From Maribacter orientalis (GTDB lineage Bacteria > Bacteroidota > Bacteroidia > Flavobacteriales > Flavobacteriaceae), in the NCBI RefSeq assembly GCF_900109345.1, contig NZ_FNZN01000004.1, positions 248,001 to 312,000 on the forward strand: a DNA stretch of 64,000 nt, read 5' to 3'. Position 1 is the first letter of the stretch; each line of letters begins with the position of its first letter. The notes below the pieces were generated by a model. The model was not told the DNA's origin, made no database searches, and saw only the letters and a program-made list of their open reading frames with translations. Of the stretch, positions 57,501 through 64,000 are shown piece by piece. Made by a program: the position numbers and the translations under genes.

Positions 57501-57711
57501 CTATAATCTACCTACATCATTTATTTCAAAATTTGGACTCTCTAATTTGAAGGTTTATAGCAACATGCAAAATGTGTTCACCTTCACCAAATATTCCGGC
57601 TATGATCCAGAAGTTGGTTCCATTAATCAGAATGTTCTGCTTACCGGTATAGACAATGCCCGTTATCCATCGCCGCATATTTACACCATAGGGATTAACG
57701 CTAAATTTTAA
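54547..57711 (+). CDS. susC: SusC-type TonB-dependent outer-membrane transporter
   Basis: The 1054-residue protein begins with a signal peptide (about 1-30, NVNAQ) and a carboxypeptidase-like barrel (TSVSGTISDEDAPIPAANVVLKG split by loops, about 31-110). The SusC signature SLDEVVVIGYG leads to the plug (RGVSSLTGSNEPIFVIDGV, SIDVLKDASATAIYGSRAANGVI with minor changes, about 120-250) and a 22-strand barrel ending YTIGINAKF. It would import xylooligosaccharides together with the SusD lid 11 bases downstream. The start is the ATG that exposes the signal peptide. Confidence 0.95.
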   Translation: MKKKLLLKIGYLKNFGFSIIMLLFIMNVNAQTSVSGTISDEDAPIPAANVVLKGTSNGTAADFDGNYQIQNVPANGVLIFSSIGYKTKEIAVNGQTQINVSLEFDISSLDEVVVIGYGSLKRTDLTGAVTSISAESIEQSVPTSIDQVLQGRAAGVQLQQNSGAPGGSSSIRIRGVSSLTGSNEPIFVIDGVIIDNTTGSGSQNALSAINPSDIVSLDVLKDASATAIYGSRAANGVIIVTTKRGKKGESTINLDSYIGWQEIPTKLNLLNLQEYAIHKNTRSDLGIVQRDPDFVRTDLLGEGTDWQDALFNRAFMQSHNLSISGGSEKSTYSMGIGYLDQEGIAFGSSFERFNLRGVVDTQVKEYLKVGINFAFNNSKQTTTVSDGSLISIALRQTPNVAIRNADGSFDGPATNEFVQNNPIGLASIRDNRNETAGLRANTFAELSIFKGLKFKTQYAIDYGFSNAYTFNPSYTFGALQNDIREGTRTKAYSKYYNISNLLSYDNTFGKSTINGILGQEYQESSFENLFGYRSGYLTNTATDLNLGDATTARNNNARFSNSISSYFGRAFYSFDDKYLLTTTLRYDGSSRFAKENRWGWFPSAALAWKISNENFLKDNTTVNNLKLRVGWGAVGNQSVPNYAFTSLYGASATNQGTGLLPSNTANPELKWETTYSSNLGLDIGLFNNRVELIADIYYKKTQDLLLQLPLPAYAGSSGVGATAAPTVNIGSLENKGLELTLNTVNADTKDFLWRSNFVFSMNRNKVLSLNSETGILDETLREGSETTIVTRTAVGQPIGQFYGYKVIGRFENATDFYYRNENGEIVPTPLPSDVNTIGENATWIGDYKFADINNDGVINEQDRTYIGNPSPDFTFGIGNTFSYQGLDMTIFLSGSYGNEVVNYQRRFLENPRGNTNLLNSALGYAELALINPNGPNDYRNVEIVGGDKYMPRIAASSASSTSNFRYSDRFVEDGSYLRIQNISLGYNLPTSFISKFGLSNLKVYSNMQNVFTFTKYSGYDPEVGSINQNVLLTGIDNARYPSPHIYTIGINAKF

Positions 57712-57722
57712 AAAAGAAACTT

Positions 57723-59354
57723 ATGAAAACATACATATCTATAAAACATATTCTTTTTACGGTACTTTTCGTTTGTATAAGTAGCTGTAGTAGTGAGCTT
57801 GACATTTCACCATCAGATCAAATATCAAAGGAAAATTTTTTCCAATCGGAACAAGATTTCCTAGCGGCGACCGGCCCTTTGTACAATAGGGTTTGGTTCT
57901 CCTTCAATGATAAATTTTATTTTGGTTTAGGCGATGGTCGTTCCAATAACTTATACGCGCCATTCTCTGATTATATATTCCCGTTTACGGATTTTACCGA
58001 AACTGGTTTAACAGGGCCATTAGTGGAAGCATGGGGGTCATTGTACATTGTTATTCAACAATCCAATCGTGCCATACTTGGCATACAGGGTAGTAATGTT
58101 GATGAAGAAATACAAAGGGAGTTCATTGCAGAGGCTAGGTTTATGAGAGGAACTGCCTATTGGTATTTAGCATCACTTTGGGGAGATGCCATTATTTCAA
58201 CTGATCCTGCGGAATTAGTGCAAAATCCTATTGTAAACAAAAGCCCTAGGAGTGATGTATCTGAATTCGCCATTCGAGATTTGGAATATGCGGCAAAATA
58301 TTTACCGGAACAGGCTCGACAAACAGGCCGTGTCACCAAATATAGCGCATTTGGAATGCTGTCACGTTTCTATCTTTCCTATGCAGGTTTGAGTGATGAA
58401 CCAAATAGTGGACAGAGAAACCAAGAACAATTAAATCTTGCACTAAAGGCAGCCACCAAAGCAATTGAGGAAGGGCCCTACACCTTGATGGAAGACTATG
58501 CGGATTTATTTACCGTTGAGAACAACAACAATGAAGAATCCATGTTTGCTCTTCAATGGGTACCAAATGGAGATTATGGTGTAGGTAATGCGCACCAAGC
58601 CTTTTTTGCCCTTAATTCTGAAATTACGGGTGACGCCGCCGCTTATGGTTTCTTCACAAGAGCTACTTATGATGTCCTTCAAATCTATGCGCCGAATGAC
58701 TTACGTCGTAAAGCGACTTGGATGGCGGACGGAGATTTTTATCCGGAGATAAATAAAGAAAATGGAGGGTACACCGTTGATCACGAGAATACCTACGTAA
58801 ACGTGAAAAAAGGAGTTGTAGGTTCTACAAAAGATAACCCAGCCATCTCCATACAAAATTCCGCTTTAAACACCTATATGTTGCGATTGGGCGAAGTGTA
58901 TTTAAATTATGCCGAAGCAGTTTTAGGTAATAATGCCAGTACCACTGATGCCAATGCCCTGTTCTACGTAAATGCACTTAGGTCAAGAGCAGGATTAACG
59001 GACTTAACAGTCTTGACCAGGGAAAGTCTTTTTCTAGAAAGACGGATAGAACTATGTATGGAAGGCCAATATTGGTATGATCTAGTTAGGCAATCTTATT
59101 ACGAACAACAGGAGGTACTCAACTTCATTGATGCCCAAGATAGGGGATCGGTAATTCCATTTACCTATGATGCAGAAACAAATAAAGTGACTATTGATGA
59201 AACACGTGATATTACCACGCAAGCGGTTGGTGCGGTCAACGAGGGAATTTTGCTATTACCTTATCCAGAATCAGAGGTAGTTCAAAATCCATTATTGGGG
59301 CAACCACCGGTACCCTATGAGTTTACCGAGGAACGTATTACAGACCTTTTCTAG
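57723..59354 (+). CDS. susD: SusD/RagB-family surface glycan-binding lipoprotein
   Basis: This 543-residue partner of SusC has a lipobox CISSC (C22). The SusD helical pattern is clear: FFQSEQDFLAATGPLYNRVW, REFIAEARFMRGTAYWYLASLWGDA with gaps, NYAEAVLGNNA and RRIELCMEGQYWYDLVRQ near 440. It forms the lid over the SusC barrel and captures oligosaccharide at the surface. It sits 11 bases after susC and 33 before the glycan-binding protein. Confidence 0.95.
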   Translation: MKTYISIKHILFTVLFVCISSCSSELDISPSDQISKENFFQSEQDFLAATGPLYNRVWFSFNDKFYFGLGDGRSNNLYAPFSDYIFPFTDFTETGLTGPLVEAWGSLYIVIQQSNRAILGIQGSNVDEEIQREFIAEARFMRGTAYWYLASLWGDAIISTDPAELVQNPIVNKSPRSDVSEFAIRDLEYAAKYLPEQARQTGRVTKYSAFGMLSRFYLSYAGLSDEPNSGQRNQEQLNLALKAATKAIEEGPYTLMEDYADLFTVENNNNEESMFALQWVPNGDYGVGNAHQAFFALNSEITGDAAAYGFFTRATYDVLQIYAPNDLRRKATWMADGDFYPEINKENGGYTVDHENTYVNVKKGVVGSTKDNPAISIQNSALNTYMLRLGEVYLNYAEAVLGNNASTTDANALFYVNALRSRAGLTDLTVLTRESLFLERRIELCMEGQYWYDLVRQSYYEQQEVLNFIDAQDRGSVIPFTYDAETNKVTIDETRDITTQAVGAVNEGILLLPYPESEVVQNPLLGQPPVPYEFTEERITDLF

Positions 59355-59387
59355 ATTGAAAATTAAATACTTTAAAATTTAAGTAAG

Positions 59388-60743
59388 ATGAAAAAAATAA
59401 TTAATCGTAATATCCTAAAGCCATTTGTTCTTTTTGGATTGATTGCCACAGTATTTTTCTTTGCTTCATGTGAAGATGAAGAGGCTACCGGTAGTCCTAT
59501 AGGAATCAGTGCCGTTTATCTGCAGGATGTAAACTCTACCGTACAAGATAGGGTCGTCAGTTTTGGACGTCTAGGCCAACTTTTACGAATAGAAGGTTTT
59601 GGATTTACAGGAATTTCTAAAATTTACATAAACGGTTTTGAAACCTTTTTCAATACCGTTTATGTCTCGGACAATTCCTTGTTGGTTCGTATTTCAGGAG
59701 ATACGCCTACTGTGGAAGCTGATGAAGAAGCCAGAAACACCATTCGTTTGGTAAAGGGCGCGACAGAAACAACCTATTCTTTTGAGATTAGGGATTCTGC
59801 ACCCTCCATTAACAATATTTCCAATACGTTACCTAATGCAGGTGAAGAAATTACTGTTTTTGGTACAGGCTTAATAGAGGTTTCAAAAGTCATATTTCCT
59901 GGCAACATAGAGGTTACAACGGGCATTACTTTTGATGAGGAAGATGGAGAATTCTTTACCGTTACCGTACCCTCGGGTATTCCGGACAGTGGCGGACCTT
60001 TGTTGGTGGAAACTGCTAATGGTCGTGTGTATTCACCTTCTTATTTTAATGTAAGAAGAGGTCTCATTATAGATTTTGATGGCACAGGCTCATTAGGAGA
60101 ATTTGGGAATACCATTAGACAAGATGAACTTCAGTCCGCATCTATTGGGGAAGGTAACGTGTCACATGGTAATTATGTATATCACGGTCCTGCGGATGGC
60201 GAAACGTTTGGTGCCGGTGCAAATAGAAATTCAGAAGTATTTACAGGAGGAAATGAAAGCTGGCGTACTGCTTACACCTCCTTTATTCCAGTTACTACCC
60301 CTGTAGATTCCGTTGCGTTTCAATTTGATGTCTTTGTTCCAGAACCCTGGGAAGGTACCGGTTTCATACAAATTTTGTTGATCAATAATTTCAATGGTGG
60401 TGAATTTACAGGTGGTGTTTATAACTATATACCATGGATCGTAGATGGAGCGGTTGAACCTTTTAAAACCACAGGTTGGACAACGGTAACCGTCCCTTTT
60501 AGCGATTTTTACGCATTTTCCGATGGCGATTTCACCTTTGAAGATGTATTGCAATTAAGGGAAGGGGCCACATTCGCAAATTTTGGTTTTTTCTTTAATA
60601 ATTCTGATGTTCCCTTGGGTAGTGTTACTGGAACCAATAGTGATGTGGTTTTCCCTGCATCCGAAACTTCGATAGCGGTTTATACCGATAATTGGAGAAT
60701 CGTTTCACTAGCAGTACCTGCTTTAAGCGATTTTCCGGAATAA
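59388..60743 (+). CDS. surface glycan-binding lipoprotein (SGBP-B/SusE-position) with IPT/TIG domain
   Basis: The 451-residue lipoprotein (lipobox FFASC, C28) has two IPT/TIG Ig-like domains (about 35-135 and 138-222; for example PSINNISNTLPNAGEEITVFGTG) and a C-terminal beta-sandwich (about 225-445, rich in aromatic residues such as GNESWRTAYTSFIPV, PWEGTGFIQIL and NYIPWIV). This matches SGBP-B proteins of Bacteroidota xylan and xyloglucan loci, where the last domain binds glycan. Position directly after susD fits. It has no catalytic motif. Confidence 0.88.
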   Translation: MKKIINRNILKPFVLFGLIATVFFFASCEDEEATGSPIGISAVYLQDVNSTVQDRVVSFGRLGQLLRIEGFGFTGISKIYINGFETFFNTVYVSDNSLLVRISGDTPTVEADEEARNTIRLVKGATETTYSFEIRDSAPSINNISNTLPNAGEEITVFGTGLIEVSKVIFPGNIEVTTGITFDEEDGEFFTVTVPSGIPDSGGPLLVETANGRVYSPSYFNVRRGLIIDFDGTGSLGEFGNTIRQDELQSASIGEGNVSHGNYVYHGPADGETFGAGANRNSEVFTGGNESWRTAYTSFIPVTTPVDSVAFQFDVFVPEPWEGTGFIQILLINNFNGGEFTGGVYNYIPWIVDGAVEPFKTTGWTTVTVPFSDFYAFSDGDFTFEDVLQLREGATFANFGFFFNNSDVPLGSVTGTNSDVVFPASETSIAVYTDNWRIVSLAVPALSDFPE

Positions 60744-60791
60744 TTCATTTCCAAAAGGACTATTTACTTTACAATAATTAAAAAAATTGAC

Positions 60792-62975
60792 ATGAAAAAT
60801 AAACGAATATTAAGTTTTACAGCCTTTGCCATGATGCTGTTCTCTTGTGACGATACAATTATGGAATGGGAACAAGTGAATGAAGACGACCAAATTACCC
60901 AAGCAGAACTGCCTTTAGGTCTTGAGGAGAAAATTAGCAGATATGCACCACTTAAAACCTACAGCGATTATGTTATTGGCTGTGGCATTGTAATGGACCT
61001 GTATGTTAATGATGCTGAATACAGAAATCTCGTGAACGAAAATTATGACGATGTTACCGTAGGCTATGCGATGAAACATGGCGCAATGGTGAATGCCCAA
61101 GGTGAAATTAATTTTAATGCCGTAGACAATTTTATTGCTCTAACCAATGAAGCTGGTATTGATGTGTATGGTCATACCTTAGTATGGCATGCCAACCAAA
61201 ACGCCAGTTACTTAAATGGATTAATTGCCTCCACGGTGATACCTGGTTCTAGTGGATCCAATGCACTAGACCTATCAGGATTAAAAGATGGAACGTTGAC
61301 CGGATGGGGAGCTTTTAATGCTGGTGATGGTATTTCTATTTTGGAAGATAACGGTCTATCCGGAACTTCACAGGCAGTGCAATTGATTTCTGGAGCGGCT
61401 TCTGCACAACCCTATGAAATGCAATTGATTACTCCGAATATTCCTGTCGTTATGGGTAATAACTATGAAGTTTCATTTTATATAAAATCCGACCAACCTG
61501 GGCAAGGAAGAATTTCATTCAGTGGTCTTGAAAATAATTACCCATATCAAGATTGGTATAATATGGGAGGAGAGTTTACAGAGTCCTTTGCTACAAACTC
61601 TCAATGGCAACAGGTTAAATTCACCGTAAACGATTTTACCGATACTACGTTTGGAATGGCATTTGATTTAGGCTATTTACCAGGGGTTACCTACTACATA
61701 GATGTAGATAATATCAGCGTCGTGGATTTGGATGCTGAACCTTCTTTTGTTAACCTAATTACAAATGGAGATTTTGAAAATGGAACCTTAGACGGTTGGG
61801 GTGGCTATGGAAATGGTTCTACCAGGGAAGTAACCACTGAAGGATCTGGTTTTGGGGATACCGGCTATGCCATGGTGCTTACCAATCCCACAGAAGCCCA
61901 AAGTTATGAGGCGCAACAGCTGTTCACCTTTGACCAACCTCTTGAAGCAGGAACGGATTATACGTGTTCATTTTGGGTAAAGGCAAGTTCTCCATCGACC
62001 TTACAATTTGAACTACAAAGTGAAGACTACAGTGGTGATTATTATGGTGGTATTAGCGTAGGTACAGATTGGATGCAAATTACGCAAACGGTAACACCAT
62101 CTTCAGACGATAGAATACGGTTTATTTTTGATTTTGGCGAATCCGCCACTACGTACACCATTGATGATATTGTATTTACTTCAGGGGAAGTTTCAGGTGG
62201 ATCCGAGCCTACTATTATAGAAAAAACGGATGAAGAAAAAACGGCGATCATTGGGGAAGCCATGGAAAACTGGATAGCCGGAATGGTAGGGCACTATAAG
62301 GATGAAGTATTCGCTTGGGATGTAGTCAACGAACCTATGTTAGAAGGAGGGTCATTACGTACTGGCAACGTGACGGAATTGGCAGGCGATGATTTTTACT
62401 GGGTAAAATACTTGGGTCCAGATTATGCAGTTACCGCTTTCAATCTTGCCCGACAATATGGTAATCCTACAGATGTATTATTTATAAACGATTACAATCT
62501 AGAAGCTAGTCTTGCAAAATGCGATGGTATTATCGAATATACCAACTATATAGAAAGTCAAGGAGCCACGGTTGATGGTATTGGTACACAAATGCACATT
62601 TCCTTAAATACCAGTAGAGAAAATATTGTTGAAATGTTTAAAAAATTAGCGGCAAGTGGTAAGCTGATTAAAATTTCCGAACTGGATGTAAGATTAGGAA
62701 CCGCAGCGCCAACCATGGCCCAATTAATAGATCAAGCAGACATGTATCAATTCGTAGTGAATTCGTTTAACGAATTCATTCCTGCGAATCAGCGCTACGG
62801 TATTACACTTTGGAATCTTTCCGATAAGGCAAACGAGCACGAGTTCTGGTTACCAAATGAGTCACCAAATGTTTTTGATAGTAATTTTGGAAGAAAACCA
62901 GCATACAAAGGTGTTGCTGATGGTCTTGCAGGTAGGGATGTAAGTGAAGACTTTACCGGGGAAATTCAGAATTAA
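60792..62975 (+). CDS. GH10 xylanase with two CBM4_9-type modules inserted in the catalytic barrel
   Basis: The 727-residue lipoprotein (lipobox LFSC, C19) starts as GH10 (YVIGCGIVMDLYVND, VYGHTLVWHANQNASYLNG to about residue 145). The barrel is then broken by two carbohydrate-binding modules (about 155-315 and 316-475, each beginning with ...GTLTGWGAFNAGDG or NGDFENGTLDGWGGYGNG and ending in DVDNISVVD or IDDIVFTSGE). The GH10 half resumes with acid/base E514 in AWDVVNEPM and nucleophile E630 in IKISELDVR. This split architecture is known from Bacteroides Xyn10-type surface xylanases. It would attack polymeric xylan at the cell surface. Confidence 0.94.
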   Translation: MKNKRILSFTAFAMMLFSCDDTIMEWEQVNEDDQITQAELPLGLEEKISRYAPLKTYSDYVIGCGIVMDLYVNDAEYRNLVNENYDDVTVGYAMKHGAMVNAQGEINFNAVDNFIALTNEAGIDVYGHTLVWHANQNASYLNGLIASTVIPGSSGSNALDLSGLKDGTLTGWGAFNAGDGISILEDNGLSGTSQAVQLISGAASAQPYEMQLITPNIPVVMGNNYEVSFYIKSDQPGQGRISFSGLENNYPYQDWYNMGGEFTESFATNSQWQQVKFTVNDFTDTTFGMAFDLGYLPGVTYYIDVDNISVVDLDAEPSFVNLITNGDFENGTLDGWGGYGNGSTREVTTEGSGFGDTGYAMVLTNPTEAQSYEAQQLFTFDQPLEAGTDYTCSFWVKASSPSTLQFELQSEDYSGDYYGGISVGTDWMQITQTVTPSSDDRIRFIFDFGESATTYTIDDIVFTSGEVSGGSEPTIIEKTDEEKTAIIGEAMENWIAGMVGHYKDEVFAWDVVNEPMLEGGSLRTGNVTELAGDDFYWVKYLGPDYAVTAFNLARQYGNPTDVLFINDYNLEASLAKCDGIIEYTNYIESQGATVDGIGTQMHISLNTSRENIVEMFKKLAASGKLIKISELDVRLGTAAPTMAQLIDQADMYQFVVNSFNEFIPANQRYGITLWNLSDKANEHEFWLPNESPNVFDSNFGRKPAYKGVADGLAGRDVSEDFTGEIQN

Positions 62976-63086
62976 TAACTTACAAAGTTATTAGGCTTTG
63001 GTTTGTACCCAAATATTAAAATAAAAAAAGTATACCTGGTTTAGTGGTATTAAAATTATAAAAGTAGTTGTTTAGTTAAGTTGATG

Positions 63087-63126
63087 AATAGAAGCGTAAT
63101 AAGAATTACGCTTCTATTTTTTTTAG
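63087..63126 (+). terminator. terminator of the susC-xylanase operon
   Basis: A perfect 14-bp inverted repeat (arms 63087-63100 and 63105-63118, core GAAGCGTAAT/ATTACGCTTC) with a 4-base loop is followed by a run of T. It lies 112 bases after the xylanase stop. Confidence 0.88.
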
Positions 63127-63227
63127 TAAAAAATGGAATTAGATGCATCGTTGATTTAAACTTTTCAAAATGTAATGATTTTGAATTATGACCTATCCTG
63201 TTTTACTGTAGGAAATCAATGCAATAA

Positions 63228-63758
63228 TTTGGGATTGCAATCTCTAAACTCAATTCGAAATTAAAAAACACTACTCAATTTTTATACAATAATAACTTCA
63301 TAAATCTAAGGGAAGTCGTTAACGAGATTTGTGATATCTTCAAAGTAATTGCCAATAACAAAGAGATAAGGTTAATAGCTTCTGTAATGGGTGAACCTCA
63401 TTTTATAGGAGATAAGGATCAGGTTGAATTTGTGATTCGTAACTTAATCAACAATGCCATTAAGTTCACCCCAAGAAAGGGTATTGTTAATGTATCGGTT
63501 ACCCAAACTTCAAACCAAATTAAAATATCAGTTTCCGATACCGGTGTTGGAATGTCGTCTGAGTTCAGTAAAAATCTTTTTTCTATTGAAAAACCCAAAG
63601 GAATTCCTGGTACCGAAGGAGAAAAAGGTAGCGGTCTTGGCCTTGTACTAAGCTCTGAATTCGTAAAAAGAAACGAAGGGGAAATTCATGTTGTTAGTCA
63701 GGAAACTATAGGTACGACTATTACTGTTTCTTTTTCAAGTGGGCGAAAAACAGCCTAA
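63228..63758 (+). pseudogene. remnant of a sensor histidine kinase (ATPase domain only)
   Basis: The open frame from 63228 reads as the end of a kinase: an interhelix part (KLKNTTQFLYNNNFINLREV), then an apparently complete HATPase with N-box IRNLINNAIKFTP, G1 SDTGVGMS and G2 GEKGSGLGLVLSSEF. The phosphorylated H-box helix and any sensor are absent, and a stop at 63225-63227 precedes it. A 123-residue product from the ATG at 63387 could still be made. The text resembles TPR-type Bacteroidota kinases more than the HTCS of this window. Confidence 0.7.
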
Positions 63759-63919
63759 TTCAGGTAATACTGTACTAAAAACAGCCCCTATCCCTATTGT
63801 GGGGAAGATTCTTTCGAATATAAAAAGTCTTACTTCTAAATGAAGTATGGTTTATTTGAACTTTAACAATTCTTTTATTTTAGTTGCCTTTTCAAAATAT
63901 CGGCATTAAATAAAATTAA

Positions 63920-63958
63920 AAAACCCTAACATTCTAAAAATTAGATTGTTAGGGTTTT
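63920..63958 (-). terminator. terminator after the edge tRNA
   Basis: Arms AAAACCCTAACA... (63920-63936) and ...TGTTAGGGTTTT (63942-63958) pair with one mismatch across a short A/T-rich loop. In the minus direction a T-rich stretch follows. It lies seven bases past the tRNA 3' end. Confidence 0.8.
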
Positions 63959-63964
63959 ATTCTG

Positions 63965-64000
63965 TACTCGAGGCGGGAATCGAACCCGCACTCCGAAGAA
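63965..64000 (-). tRNA. tRNA, 3' half only (isotype beyond window edge)
   Basis: The minus strand shows a T arm GCGGG-TTCGATT-CCCGC, a 7-base acceptor strand CTCGAGT and discriminator A, after a 5-base variable loop GGAGT. CCA is not encoded. The anticodon lies outside the window, so the isotype cannot be given. Confidence 0.85.

Noticed and set aside
1..64000. CRISPR arrays, insertion sequences, integrases, rRNA or phage genes
   Set aside because: Looked for regularly spaced repeats, transposase-like frames and terminal inverted repeats; none was found.

Overview
The window looks like a chromosome segment of a marine-type Flavobacteriaceae bacterium (Bacteroidota; Maribacter/Zobellia-like by general character, genus not provable). 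Evidence: low G+C, SusC/SusD pairs, a one-protein hybrid two-component regulator, a DnaE fused to a proofreading exonuclease, long S16, DUF808 and MoxR-associated DUF58 proteins, and promoters of the Bacteroidota form TTG-N19-TAnnTTTG (clearest before tRNA-Asp and rpsP).

Layout. 0-8.4 kb: edge of a secreted Gfo/Idh oxidoreductase, a nucleotidyltransferase, a DUF7009-like protein plus a YdeP/FdhF-type molybdopterin oxidoreductase, glutaryl-CoA dehydrogenase, TrmN6 and a LytS/LytTR two-component pair. 8.7-15.1 kb: a chimeric decayed gene (family-9-like carbohydrate-binding start joined to the end of a VCBS/FG-GAP protein), a sulfatase, a PVC-type cytochrome c lipoprotein and a Tat-exported TIM-barrel sugar isomerase. 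15-23 kb: housekeeping (rimM, rpsP, dnaE, trxA, DUF58, tRNA-Asp). 23.9-30.2 kb: a second sulfatase lipoprotein, a stand-alone BLUF blue-light sensor with every key residue, a Gfo/Idh enzyme, a secreted nucleoside hydrolase and a type-B carboxylesterase.

30.3-37.8 kb: a ribulose-monophosphate module (hexulose-6-phosphate synthase and isomerase) faces a divergent AraC regulator. The gap between them holds a direct repeat with a 21-bp period that looks like the regulator's operator. The module sits between two diverged copies of about 300 bp made of the 3' end of dnaE2 plus a small membrane ORF. This suggests entry by recombination into the end of dnaE2. The translesion genes dnaE2 and dinB follow. 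37.9-41.6 kb: a lipoprotein ADP-ribosylglycohydrolase, an unfamiliar secreted protein and rimK.

41.6-43.4 kb is a gene graveyard with a cation:proton antiporter remnant. 43.4-63 kb is a xylan utilisation locus: a GH10 lipoprotein, a GPH-type inner-membrane symporter, a GH43 enzyme broken by one frameshift, an acetylesterase (SASA family), a 1389-residue hybrid regulator, then SusC, SusD, a surface glycan-binding lipoprotein and a GH10 xylanase whose barrel is interrupted by two carbohydrate-binding modules. In the inferred pathway the surface xylanase cuts xylan, SusCD imports the pieces, and the periplasmic regulator senses them. The GH10 and esterase trim them, and the symporter carries products to the cytoplasm, where GH43 would finish. 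A histidine-kinase ATPase remnant and the 3' half of a tRNA close the window. No CRISPR array, insertion sequence, rRNA or phage module was seen. The AraC/RuMP arrangement with its flanking repeats and the interrupted-barrel xylan locus are the most interesting parts; neither is clearly a wholly new system.
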